Part shown: one piece after another, positions 27,001 to 41,717 of the stretch
Layout: the number at the start of each line of letters is the position of its first letter
How positions within the stretch are numbered: the stretch's first letter is position 1
Assembly: GCA_936450465.1 (NCBI GenBank)
Contig: OW388304.1
Span: forward strand, 41,292,914-41,356,913
Length of the DNA: 64,000 nucleotides
DNA from: Gibbula magus
Lineage: Eukaryota; Mollusca; Gastropoda; Trochida; Trochidae
Reading direction: 5' to 3'
Translations under genes and position numbers: made by a program
The notes under the pieces: model-generated
Seen by the model: the letters and a program-made list of their open reading frames with translations, nothing else
Database searches by the model: none
What the model was told of the DNA's origin: nothing

Positions 27001-30000
27001 TTATGTTTATTACGTTGTTCTATATAACATTTTCAAATAATGATGTACATTCAAGTTATACATTTACCAGTAATATCCTCATATGGTTTTGGAAAGGGTT
27101 CTCTTATATATCCGTCAATGTTGTTTGATAAATAGAATGTAAGATATATGCTCCATTTTTCTATGAAAGTAAATTTGAGTGATATGAGGACCTTTTTAAG
27201 ATTTGTCTCTCTTATTTTCATTGAATTTATTTCCGAATTACAAATTTAAGTATAACATATTTCAGAAAAGACGGACACTTGTGATTGCCAGATTACCTAC
27301 GCAAAGGTTGATATATCTACTGATCCCAAAAAATGCTCGTGAGTTGAATAAAGCATACATTTCTCGAAAAATGTTTATTGATACACTATATTGTTCTCAT
27401 CTTTAATAACTAAATATGTTGTGATTGTTCAGGAACATTTATTTATTTATTTATTTATTCATTCATCTATTAAATAATTAATTAATTAATTTAATTAATT
27501 TAATTATTTAGGTTTTAATACTGCAATATTTGAATAGGTTAAAATGCAAACTAGTGAAACTATTAAAGACACTTTTAATGTGTTAGGATATTAAAGATAG
27601 AATCACTGGATGTGAACATCCTAATCTTTTGAAAAATCTCTTCTCTTACTTTTATTTGTCAACTCGCAGGGCCGTTACAACCTATAACAACTGTCTGACA
27701 GGCAAGACCAACGCAGCATGTGATGGGACTTCCACAGTGAAGGATCTTGCTACAGCTATTGAGAGCGCTATACCAGGAACATGTGCAGGTCAGTATACAG
27801 GGAATACTACTACCAACGTTTAGACTTATTTCAAATATAACTAAACCTATATGATTACTGTTGTTAATGGCCTGTCAATAGCTTTTAAATATTCAGTATC
27901 TAAATAACTACATTCATCCTATGATACATGTGCAGGTCAGTATACAGAGGATATTACTACCAGCGTCTAGAATGTCTCTAAAATATTATTAAACCTGTGA
28001 ACGACCTGTGGATACTTTCAAAACATTTACTATCCAACTCAAATCGATTGTATAATACCGAATAATTACTTCTTATAATGACTAATGTCTTGAAAACTCG
28101 TTTAGTACAATCTCTTTCTGTAACGAAAGTATTGATTGAATAAATGGCTTCTGTATTCTCCTCGGAAAATGGAATCACACTATGTCAAGCAGTATATTTT
28201 TGGTATTGCACCGTCCTTTCAAGGAGTAGCAGAGAAATATTATTAAAGATGTTTTTGTAATACTTCATTCAGAAAAGACCGACACTTGTGACTGCCAGAT
28301 TGCCTATGCAAAGGCCGATATGTCAAGTGATCCCTTAAAATGCAAGTAAGTAGAATAAAGAATAGAAGTCCAGAAATATCTTTAGAAATAGATGCGAGAT
28401 AGATAATGAACACATGCAACATTGTTGATCCAATGTACATCTATCAGAAGAGACCTGGATGTATAATGACTGAATAGATAAGCTGTTCGTACGGTCAGTG
28501 CTACTGGTTGGTGACTTATTCCTGAACAAATATAACAATTTCACAAATATTTTCATATATACAACGTATTGTACTTATAGAATATCTAACGAGGTTCCTC
28601 TTTCATATCAAGTTTATGTCCCGAGTGATATAAATTTGATTTGTCTCGAGCTATGTTCATTTTATGTATGAATAAAATAGTCCAGGCAATGTCAAAGTTC
28701 ATCGTTAGCCAACCACATAACTCGAAGGTGTTATGACACATATGTGTCACAACAGATTGTTATGAAACCCCTTTACTAAGTACCTCTTGGTTAATCATTA
28801 TCTTTTATAATGTAAATGTACATGCTTTGATTTTTCAAGAAAATGGCACATTCCATGATAACATTCTTATCTTTAACTTGATCATATTAGATATATATTC
28901 ACTGAATATGAGACTCCCAATCTTTAGAAAATCTCAGTTTTTCATTGCTATTTCACAGTGCGGTTACAACCTATTACAACTGTCTGACAGGCAAGACCAA
29001 CTTAGCATGTGATGGGAGTTCCACAGTGAATAATCTTGCTACAGCTATTGAGAGCAAAATACCAATAACATGTGCAGGTGAGACAAGCCTACCAAATAAA
29101 ACCTATCCACCACGCAGAAAAACTTGGAAAAACCTACAATAATCATGGAAATAGCAACTTAAATATAATACCGCGACACATAAACAGTGCAAGGTGGAAT
29201 GTTAAACTATCCTCATGTAGCTGAAAACAAAAACTCTGCCACCGATAACTTCGCACATGTGCATATTGAAGGGTCAATCGCCACCATATGTTCACATTTG
29301 CGATTTTGGACAGAATGCGAGTACTTTACCTTCATCGTTTAATGCGTTTTTAATGGTTATTTGTAATTTCTATTTCTGCACAGTTGTTTAGTTAACATTG
29401 TTTTCATATTTAGTAAATAACACCAGGTATTTTAGCATTTAAGCCCATTATGTACGTGAGGCGATTCCCGAAATATATTTACTAGGTCAGGTGACATTCG
29501 CGGTACGTGGTAGAGGTCAAAGTTCACTCAGATTAAAACATGGCAGTTTCAAAGTTGTGTGTGTCTGAGTAGTAGATTTCGTTGCACCTTTCACTGTTTC
29601 TGTGTCGCAGTAATATATTTAGGATGCTATTTCCAAGATTAATGTAGGCTTTTCCAGGTTTTTCTGCACAGAGTGAACGTTTTGTTTGGTAGGCCTGTGA
29701 GATGTGGAGTCTTTTCTGTGTACTCTGAGTAAATGGAACCACACTACATCAAGCAGTATTTTGTATTGCACCGTCCTTTCAGGGAGTACCAGACACAGAT
29801 TTTTAAAGATGTTATCGTAAATTTTCTTTTTGAATTCCGAAAAGACTGACACTTGTGACTGTTAGATAACCTATTCAAAAAACCGAAATAAGGGTCACAG
29901 GGGTCATGACATAAAAACCTATTTCATCTTCTTCTCCAGTACGAATAGCTCTATAAGTTGAAATGTTGTGTACAGACGCCTTGGCTATAGGGGACTCTAA

Positions 30001-33000
30001 ATGCTAGATTTCGGTCACAATTATGGGTCACAGTGCCCTCGAGTTGGAGATATTTTGAAACGTTTTTGGTTTATTGTTGAAAGCCTGTTAACCTCAACGG
30101 CTGCAGAGCCAATTATTTTACATAAAGTACTTGAAATTTGTTATATCTCTGATAATACTTCTTGAAAATGTACATGTTATAACTTATAAAGTGTATTGAT
30201 TAAAGCCTGATGAGCTACTGAGTCAATGGCTCTATGTTATGTTTATTACGTTGTTCTATATAACATTTTCAAATAATGATGTACATTCAAGTTATACATT
30301 TACCAGTAATATCCTCATATGGCTATGGAAAGGGTTCTCTTATATATCCGTCAATGTTGTTTGATAAATAGAATGTAAGATATATGCTCCATTTTTCTAT
30401 GAAAGTAAATTTGAGTGATATGAGGACCTTTGTAAGATTTGTCTATCTTATTTTCATTGAATTTATTTCCGAATTACAAATTTAAGTATAACATATTTCA
30501 GAAAAGACGGACACTTGTGATTGCCAGATTACCTACGCAAAGGTTGATATATCTACTGATCAAAAAAAATGCTCGTGAGTTGAATAAAGCATAAATTTCT
30601 CGAAATATGTTTATTGATACAATATATTGTACTCATCTTTAATAAATAAATATGTTTTGATTGTTCAGGAACATTTATTTATTTATTTATTCATTCATCT
30701 ATTAAATAATTAATTAATCAATTAATTAAATTAATTTAATTATTTAGGTTTTAATACTGCAATATATGAATAGGTTAAAATGCAAACTAGTGAAACTATT
30801 AAAGACACTTTTCATGTGTTAGGATATTAAAGATAGAATCACTGGATGTGAACATGCTAATCTTTTGAACAATCTCTTCTCTTACTTTTATTTGTCAACT
30901 CGCAGGGCCGTTACAACCTATTACAACTGTCTGACAGGCAAGACCAACGAAGCATGTGATGGGACTTCCACAGTGCAGGAGCTTGCTACAGCTATTGAGA
31001 GCGCTATACCAGGAACATGTGCAGGTCAGTATACAGGGAATACTACTACCAACGTTTAGACTTATTTCAAATATAACTAAACCTATATGATTACTGTTGT
31101 TAATGGCCTGTCAATAGCTTTTAAATATTCAGTATCTAACTAACTAAATTGATCCTATGATACATGTGCAGGTCAGTATGCAGAGGATATTACTACCAAC
31201 GTCTAGAATGTCTCTAAAATATTATTAAACCTGTGAACGACCTGTGGATACTTTCAAAACATTTACTATCAAACTCAAATCGATTGTATAATACCGAATA
31301 ATTACTTCTCATAATGACAAATGGCTTGAAAACTCGTTTAGTACAATCTCTTTCTGTAACGAAAGTATTGATTGAATACATGGCTTCTGTATTCTCCTCG
31401 GAAAATGGAATCACACTATGTCAAGCAGTATATTTTTGGTATTGCACCGTCCTTTCAAGGAGTAGCAGAGAAATATTATTAAAGATGTTTTTGTAATACT
31501 TCATTCAGAAAAGACCGACACTTGTGACTGCCAGATTGCCTATGCAAAGGCCGATATGTCAAGTGATCCCTTAAAATGCAAGTAAGTAGAATAAAGCATA
31601 GAAGTCCAGAAATATCTTTAGAAATAGATGCGAGATAGATAATGAACAAATGCAACATTGTTGATCCAATGTACATCTATCAGAAGAGAACTGGATGTAT
31701 AATGGCTGAATAGAAAAGCTGTTCGTACGGTCAGTGCTACTGGTTGGTGACTTATTCCTGAACAAATATAACAATTTCACAAATATCTTCATATATACAA
31801 CGTATTGTACTTATAGGATATCTAACCAGGTTCCTCTTTCATATCAAGTTTATGTCCCAAGTGATATCAATTTGATTTGTCTCGAGCTACGTTCATTTTA
31901 TGTATGAATAAAATAGTCCAAGCAATGTCTAAGTTCATCGTTAGCAAACCAAATAACTCGAAGTTGTTATGACACATATGTGTCACAACAGATTGTTTTG
32001 AAACCCCTTTACGAAGTACCACTTGGATAATCATTACCTTTTATAATGTAAATGTACATGCTTTGATTTTTCAAGAAAATGACACATTCCATGATAAAAT
32101 TCTTATCTTTATCTTGATCACATTAGATATATATTCACTGAATATGAGACTCCCAAGCTTTGGAAAATCTCAGTTTTTCATTGCTATTTCACAGTGCGGT
32201 TACAACCTATTACAACTGTCTGACAGGCAAGACCAACTTAGCATGTGATGGGAGTTCCACAGTGAATAATCTTGCTACAGCTATTGAGAGCAAAATACCA
32301 GTAACATGTGCAGGTGAGACAGGCCTACCAAATAAAACCTATCCACTACGCAGAAAAACTCGGTAAAACCTACAATAATCATGGAAATAGCAACTTAAAT
32401 ATAATACCGCGACACATAAACAGTGCAAGGTGGAATGTTAAACTATCCTCATGTAGCTGAAAACAAAAACTCTGCCACCGATAACTTCGCACATGTGCAT
32501 ATTGAAGGGTCAGTCTCCACCATATGTTCACATTTGCGATTTTGGACAGAATGCGAGTACTTTTCCTTCATCGTTTAATGCGTTTTTAATGGTTATTTGT
32601 AATTTCTATTTCTGCACAGTTGTTTAGTTAACATTGTTTTCATATTTAGTAAATAACACCAGCTATTTTAGCATTTAAGCCCATTATGTACGTGAGGCGA
32701 TTCCCGAAATATATTTACTAGGTCAGGTGACATTCGCGGTACGTGGTAGAGGTCAAAGTTCACTCAGATTAAAAAATGGCAGTTTGATAGTTGTGTGTGT
32801 CTGAGTAGTAGATTTCGTTGCACCTTTCACTGTTTCTGTGTCGCAGTAATATATTTAGGATGCTATTTCCAAGATTAATGTAGGCTTTTCCAGGTTTTTC
32901 TGCACAGAGTGAACGTTTTGTTTGGTAGGCCTGTGAGATGTGGAGTCTTTTCTGTGTACTCTGAGTAAATGGAACCACACTACATCAAGCAGTATTTTGT

Positions 33001-36000
33001 ATTGCACCGTCCTTTCAGGGAGTACCAGACACAGATTTTTAAAGATTTTATCGTAAATTTTCTTTTTGAATTCCGAAAAGACTGACACTTGTGAGTGTTA
33101 GATAACCTATTCAAAAACCCTAAATAAGGGTCACAGGGGTCATGACATAAAAACCTATTTCATCTTCTTCTCCAGTACGAATAGCTCTATAAGTTGAAAT
33201 GTTGTGTACAGACGCCTTGGCTATAGGAGACTCTAAATGCTAGATTTCGGTCACAATTATGGGTCACAGTGCCCTCGAGTTGGAGATATTTTGAAACGTT
33301 TTTTGGTTTATTGTTGAAAGCCTGTTAACCTCAACAGCTACAGAGCCAACAATTTTACATAAAGTACTTGAAATTTGTTATATCTCTGATAATACTTCTT
33401 GAAAATTTACATTTTAAAACTTATAAAGTGTATTGATTAAAGCCTGATGAGCTACTGAGTCAATGGCTCTATGTTATGTTTATTACGTTGTTCTATATAA
33501 CATTTCCAAATAATGATGTACATTCAAGTTATACATTTACCAGTAATATCCTCATATGGCTATGGAAAGGATTCTCTTATATTTCCGTCAATGTTGTTTG
33601 ATAAATAGAATGTAAGATATATGCTCCATTTTTCTATGAAAGTAAATTTGAGTGATATGAGGACCTTTGCAAGATTTGTCTCTCTTATTTTCATTGAATT
33701 TATTTCCGAATTACAAATTTAAGTATAACATATTTCAGAAAAGACGGACACTTGTGATTGCCAGATTACCTACGCAAAGGTTGATATATCTACTGATCCA
33801 AAAAAATGCTCGTGAGTTGAATAAAGCATAAATTTCTCGAAATATGTTTATTGATGCAATATATTGTACTCATCTTTAATAAATAAATATGTTTTGATTG
33901 TTCAGGAACATTTATTTATTTATTTATTTATTCTTTAATCTATTAAATAATTAATTAATTAATTAAATTAATTTAATTATTTAGGTTTTAATACTGCAAT
34001 ATATGAATAGGTTAAAATGCAAACTAGTGAAACTATTAAAGACACTTTTCATGTGTTAGGATATTAAAGATAAAATCACTGGATGTGAACATGCTAATCT
34101 TTTGAACAATCTCTTCTCTTACTTTTATTTGTCAACTCGCAGGGCCGTTACAACCTATAACAACTGTCTGACAGGCAAGACCAACGAAGCATGTGATGGG
34201 ACTTCCTCAGTGAAGGATCTTGCTACAGCTATTGAGAGCACTATACCAGGAACATGTGCAGGTCAGTATACAGGGAATACAACTACCAACGTTTAGACTT
34301 ATTTCAAATATTACTAAACCTATATGATTACTGTTGTTAATGGCCTGTCAATAGCTTTTAAATATTCAGTATCTAACTAACTAAATTGATCCTATGATAC
34401 ATGTGCAGGTCAGTATGCAGAGGATATTACTACCAACGTCTAGAATGTCTCTAAAATATGATTAAACCTGTGAACGACCTGTGGATACTTTCAAAACATT
34501 TACTATCAAACTCAAATCGATTGTATAATACCGAATAATTACTTCTCATAATGACAAATGGCTTGAAAACTCGTTTAGTACAATCTCTTTCTGTAACGAA
34601 AGTATTGATTGAATAAATGGCTTCTGTATTCTCCTCGGAAAATGGAATCACACTATGTCAAGCAGTATATTTTTGGTATTGCACCGTCCTTTCAAGGAGT
34701 AGCAGAGAAATATTATAAAAGATGTTTTTGTAATACTTCATTCAGAAAAGACCGACACTTGTGACTGCCAGATTGCCTATGCAAAGGCCGATATGTCAAG
34801 TGATCCCTTAAAATGCAAGTAAGTAGAATAAAGCATAGAAGTCCAGAAATATCTTTAGAAATAGATGCGAGATAGATAATGAACAAATGCAACATTGTTG
34901 ATCCAATGTACATCTATCAGAAGAGAACTGGATGTATAATGGCTGAATAGATAAGCTGTTCGTACGGTCAGTGCTACTGGTTGGTGACTTATTCCTGAAC
35001 AAATATAACAATTTCACAAATAACTTCATATATACAACGTATTGTACTTGTAGGATATCTAACGAGGTTCCTCTTTCATATCAAGTTTATGTCCCGAGTG
35101 ATATAAATTTGATTTGTCTCGAGCTACGTTCATTTTATGTATGAATAAAATAGTCCAGGCAATGTCAAAGTTCATCGTTAGCCAACCACATAACTCGAAG
35201 GTGTTATGACACATATGTGTCACAACAGATTGTTATGAAACCCCTTTACTAAGTACCTCTTGGTTAATCATTATCTTTTATAATGTAAATGTACATGCTT
35301 TGATTTTTCAAGAAAATGGCACATTCCATGATAACATTCTTATCTTTAACTTGATCACATTAGATATATATTCACTGAATATGAGACTCCCAATCTTTAG
35401 AAAATCTCAGTTTTTTATGCTATTTCACAGTGCGGTTACAACCTATTACAACTGCCTGACAGGCAAGACCAACTTAGCATGTGATGGGAGTTCCACAGTG
35501 AATAATCTTGCTACAGCTATTGAGAGCAAAATACCAGTAACATGTGCAGGTGAGACAGGCCTACCAAAGAAAACCTATCCACCGCGCAGAAAAAATTGGA
35601 AAAGCCTACAATAATCATGGAAATAGCAACTTAAATATAATACCGCGACACAGAAACAGTGAAAGGTGGAATGTTAAACTATCCTCATGTAGCTGAAAAC
35701 GAAAACTCTGCCACCGATAACTTCGCACATGTGCATATTGAAGGGTCAGTCTCCACCATATGTTCACATTTGCGATCATGGACAGAACGCGAGTACTTTT
35801 CCTTCATCGTTTATTGCGTTTTTAATGGTTATTTGTAATTTCTATTTCTGCACAGTTGTTTAGTGAAGTAGAAAAGCATATTTTCACGAGTGGGGTAGTC
35901 ACGAGTGTAAATATAATATTTATACCTCACGAGTAAAGTCAAATGTTCTGTTTATAAGATTGAAGCATTTATGTACACATGTACCATGTAGTTCGAAAGG

Positions 36001-39000
36001 CATCCATGCTCCCCTTGGTTTATCAAGGTAATCTTATGACGTCATAATATGGTTATGATGACGTCATACGATCGAAAGTGTCCTTTCATGCAGTAGAATA
36101 ACATGTTATTTTACTCAGTGAAAATACAGATTTTATTTTTACCAATAAATGCCGTATTTCACCACTGAGAATATAATAATAGTGGCATATTATTTAGCAA
36201 ATCGTTGAGTCTTTTCTGCTTAATTTGACACAATTGCAGATATTTTACCCAAACGATTTACTACAAACAAATAAGCTTCTTTCATGTTTTACGTAATTAA
36301 TGTATTACGTTTGATTATGATAATACAGCAAAGACGACCCTCTGTGACTGCCAGATTACCTATACACAGGCCGATATCTCTACTGATACCAATAAATGCA
36401 CGTGAGTAGAACAAAGCATATGAATTCTTAACTATTTTAATTTATACAACACAACATAATGTCTGCATAGTTACAACTGTATAACTTAACTATGTACATG
36501 TAAAATCAAAACAAATCTGATTTTGATTTGAATTTAAATCTCAATCTTGGGAAATATCCCTCTAACAAAGTGATAATAATTTAAAAAATAAAATAATGAG
36601 ATTTTGTTTTGAATTTTATAGAGCATATATCCGTAGTAAAGTAAAGTATTCCATAGAGGTAGTGAAACATTTTCCAAATATAACAAATTGTACTTGTTTT
36701 TTTTTAATTTGACAAGAAGAGAAAAAGAACACCCCTGTCTTTTCTGTTTGAAAACAGTGTTAATTTTAGAACACTCCTTTAACGTTTAAAATGAATAATC
36801 AAAAATCAATAAACAGCAATCATATGATTTTATTTTGACTTTACAGCGCCACGGCCTTCTACCAGTGTATAACGGGGAAGACCACAGCAGCATGTGACGG
36901 GTCCTCTACTGTCAGTGCTCTGGCTATAGCAGTTGAAGGCATCATCCCCACAACCTGTTCAGGTATATTTTTAATTTAACTTTAATAACTTTATAAAAGG
37001 AGAACTTTTAAATTGTTTTTAGAGTGAAATAATATATTCATATTTGATATAATGAAGTGTCACTGCTTTAACAATCTTTGTCGCTCTTTACTCCCCCGAA
37101 GGATTTTAGATATAACATTGTTTTTAAAATTTCAGGGGAGGAGGGGGAGTGTACATTTGCGTTTAAAATTACAAATTGGTCCCATTTCTCTCAAAGATGT
37201 AGTTAACGTTGGTTATGGTATAACAAGTTAAAGTTTATTTTTTAGTAACAGTTTTTATTTGTATAGTTTTTCTTTAAAATGTAGTTAATCATATTTTTCA
37301 ATTACGATGAGCAAGAAGTAAGAACAATCTAAGTTATATCCTCATAAGTCTTTGAAAATAATTCCATTAATCAAGCTTTATTGTTTGATAAAGAGACTGT
37401 AGGATATATCATCCACTTCTGTAATGAAGGTAAATCTGAAAGACGTAAGGACCTCTATGAGAATTATTTGTTAACTACAGAGTCATATTTATTTTGTATC
37501 TGAATTATCAGAAAAGACAGACACTTGTGACTGCCAGTTTGCCTTTGCCAAGGCCAATATTTCTATTGATACCAGTAAATGCACGTGAGTAGAACACACT
37601 TTATAAAATTTATAGTTTTTTTATGCATAACTTAATTAATTAATAAAACAAACATTGATTATCCATAAGCATAAATTCCTTTAACTTGATCACAGTATAG
37701 TTTGCATGTAGCTTTAATAACAACCTATACTGTCAATCTTATTCTTAAGACTACTTTATTATTTCGCAATTTTTATCAACGTTATCATTTAAACGTTTAA
37801 TAAAAGTAAATATTTGTTTACATTGAAAGTCCTCCAGTATCCTCAGGCTGAAATGTATGGCAATGTGATTTTGTTTTCCTTTTTAGGTTTTTTACTTTGA
37901 GTAGCTGCAACCTATAACACTGTCAAGAACATTTCACATGTGATGGTACTCACTTAATTTGAAACTCCAAACCTTTGGACAAAGTTTTTTCCCCTTTTTT
38001 TCTTTGTTATTTCACAGGGCGGTTACAACCTTTTACAGCTGTCTGACAGGCAAGACCGCCGCAGCATGTGATGGGAGTTCCACAGTAAAGGATCTTGCTA
38101 CAGCTATTGAGAGCGCTATACCAGGAACATGTGAAGGTAAGTTCTGTATGTATTTAAATGCTCTAAACTTGATCGGGGAAATAGAAGTTTGATCATTTTA
38201 GACCTGAATGTGACAGAGTTTTCCCATCTGACTGTGAATTTAAGTAAACTATTTATCAGATGATCAACTGGTAATCAGAGATTTTTGTGGATCATATGAT
38301 ATGTAATCAAATTTCGTTTTAATCTAAGTTTTTATTATAGCAATTTGTTAATAAATATAGAGTGTTATTTCATCCCCTAATAGTGACATATTTTATGTAA
38401 GGATGATTGAATTTTGAAAATTGAAAACTGATATATCGGTGCCAACACAACCAGTTATTGCTTTTCCATGTCTTTCCATGTGTTAAGACGAATGTTTAAA
38501 ATCATTATCATGACCTATCTTTCCTCAGCCTGTTTCAACCTTTAAAGGGGCAGTAGCACGTTTTTGCAAATTTTATTTTTTCAAATTTCTCATTTATAAT
38601 GATAGTTTATGACATTTATATTTACTTTAGAGGGTAAAATATCACAAATCAATTATCCGTAGTGGTAATAACGGTGTTGCGTATGAAGCAAAAATTGCAT
38701 GGCGGCCATTTTATTGTGAACACATTTTATTATTTCGCCCGACAAAAACGATTCCCGTGGCATTACGGAACCATGTACACTCATTTTTTTAACTTGATTT
38801 TCCGAAGTGGGAATGATGTTTTACTATTGAAGACATTATTTTTCTAATATATTTCATCGACATATTTCAGCGAAAAAACGTGCTACTTCCCCTTTAAAGA
38901 GACTACATTTTAATGTTGATACACTTGCAGATGATAAAACCAAACACTACTGCACTTTTCAAATTGTTTACGAATTAAATGACTTAAGTTTGATTATGAT

Positions 39001-41630
39001 AACACAGCAAAGACGACCCTCTGCGACTGCCAGATTACCTATACGAAGGCTGATATCTTTAATGATACCAATAAATGCATGTGAGTAGAAAAATAATATC
39101 AATCCCGAAATATAAGTATTTTTTCTAAGATATTGTATATTTCTTAAATACAACTATATGCTTTGATTGCTCTTGAACGTGACCTAATCCCAGACAAAAT
39201 CATTATCTTTAAATTTTATGAATTACATTTCCTGTATTTCTTTTAACAAGTTAATTATAGTATCCATCGTATTTGTAAAACTATTTTGAAGTTTTACAGT
39301 TTGAAGGTGTGAGGTCGAATACCGCCAAAAGTACCAGAGTTGTTAAATTGCAAATAGTTGGATCTCAAATAAAACAATGTTGCATCAAAAAGTATGATTT
39401 TATTTTGTAACTTTGGAAGACTTTGACATTTAAAAGTTATAAACAAATATCAATTAACATCAATAGGCATGATTTTATTTTGTCTTTACAGCGCCACCAC
39501 AACCTTCTACCACTGTATAACGGGGAAGACCACAGCAGCATGTGACGGGTCCTCCACTGTCAGTGCTCTGGCTACAGCAGTTGAAAGTAATATCCCCACA
39601 ACGTGTGCAGGTATATAGAGGATATCTGTCTTTTCTTAACTAATACATGCTTATCTGTGCAGGTATACTTAATCTTTTTTGGTAACTTAAACAATCTAAA
39701 ATCAAATATCTTAATATTTCACCATGTTGATAAAGTAGGAAGTGTCACTGCTTTAATATGCGTTGTTGCTTGTAACTCTCTTGAAGGATTTTAAATATTA
39801 TATTGGACAGGGTTGCAGATTTAGAGTTTAAGTGATGGAGGACGTACAGACATTAGCGTCTCACATTTTAATAAATTCGTCTCGTTACTATTCGAGGTCT
39901 GTTTGACTTTTTTTATATTATTACAAGCGTACGTAACAGTAATCAGTTTATGTTTTTAAAAAAATAATTTTACTTTAATTATATTTCATTTACGATTAAG
40001 GTGTTTTCAATTACAATTTAAATTCAAGTTGTACATTTCCAGTCATATTCTCGTGTTTTTTAAAGACATACACAGATACAATACAATTGTTTAATACATT
40101 TTTTAATGAAGCAAAATTTGAGTGCTATGAAGACTGTAAGAATGTAAGAAATGTCAAATTGATTTTTATATGAAGGATACAAGTATTAGTATGACATGTT
40201 TCAGAAAAGACCAGCACCTGTGCATGCCAGATTGAATACACGAAGGGCGATATCTCTGGTAATGAAAAGAAATGCACGTGAGTAAAAAAGAGAACAAAAT
40301 AACGATAACCGAAAGAAATTAAATGTAAACTGATATATTACATTCTAGTACACTGTTACATAACAAGGCTAGACATGTCTTCTCCACATAGGTTACTCAA
40401 GCCATGTTTTCCAACAGTACCTCCGTTGCTTTACGCTAAATTTTCAGTTAAAAAAACTATGTTTTCCATGGTGGCAGTGTTGATGTTTTAAAGTAAATGA
40501 AGATATTATCGATCTTCAACTGAGAACTTGGGCTACTTTCACAAAGCAAGCTTAAGATAATCATTAATGTCACTCCACTTATTTAGAAATTATTTTACCG
40601 TCGCCTCTTCAAAACAATCATCTATCATAATTGTATGTATTGTATTGACTGATGACCTCTTAACTAGAATAAAAGAATTCAAGTATCTTTGGTTATTATT
40701 GTCGTAATGTGTCACTCTTTATAAATACGTGTTTCCTGTTATATTTTCAAAGTAGTTGATACATTTCACAGAGTTGCGAAGAATTTCATTAGCTGCCTTG
40801 CTGGAGAGAATGATGTAGGCTGTGATGCAAATGTTACGGTGAAAACCTTAGCTACAGACGCAAACACCATCATAACTGGCTTAGGGACCTCCTGCAGTAC
40901 GTATGTGTTATTACATTGGATTATATAACAGTTAACCATGAAGTAAAAGCTAGCAATGTCATATATTTCATATGTACACATACACTTATTGCAAAGGAAG
41001 CAATGGTTCAGCAGACATATTTTATTAGTCCCATACGTGTTCCCGTATTTAATCTTCTATGACTTCATAAAACAATGGACCTGACGCCACTGGAGACGAC
41101 TGTCACATTTACATGCCAAGGGTTATTGTCCAGTGTCCAGCAACTATCACCAGTGTAATGGAAAGTACGTTATACGACGCACACTTGCTCTAGTCAAATG
41201 TGTAATGATTTCTAATATGTCCTAGAGCACGGGCGTCCATTATCATGTGATTTCGATCCGGAGAAAAGAGCATTCTCAAGACTAAAAGGTTTCGTCAAGT
41301 TTAGATAGCTTAAACATTTTCAGTTTCCTTTTTATTTTAAGAAACACAGTAGTTAAGTAAATATCAGGTTAAATATCCGTATTAACCCGGGACGGATTTA
41401 TACCAAACTTTACTTCACTCTGTCGATACAAAATCAATAGAAATAGTACTACACTGAAAGTGGTTTAGCTTCCTCTGTGGAAGAAAGGTAAGTCTTAATT
41501 GTTCAACTCGCTCTCGAACAACAGTATGATGAAAATAAAATTCCCGTGAGTGAGATACCATTGTGAGGATGGTACTATCACAACTCACAACTACAAGCTA
41601 TTGTGATGTATACAAGCAGCGATAATTACA

Positions 41631-41717
<87 letters not shown>

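Larger units (their letters stand above)
16546..35864 (+). repeat. Segmental tandem array: six 2.8-3.2 kb units of four exons plus a partial seventh
   Basis: Units counted from each type-2 B exon start at 16546, 19789, 22602, 25780, 28959 and 32195 (lengths 3243, 2813, 3178, 3179, 3236, 3236). A partial copy runs from 35431 to about 35864. Each unit holds a type-2 B exon, a long intron with a relic A exon, then type-1 A, type-1 B and type-2 A exons. Introns are nearly as alike as exons. Indels group copies 1, 5 and 6 together, and 3 and 4 together; copy 2 has a private deletion of about 440 bp. Homology stops at 35864, where unrelated AT-rich sequence with CACGAGT motifs begins. Confidence 0.95.

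Noticed and set aside
18808..34913. Recurrent 60-77 codon minus-strand ORFs in every array unit
   Set aside because: They recur only because the DNA is tandemly duplicated. They are antisense to introns and exons and lack initiation or splice context of their own.
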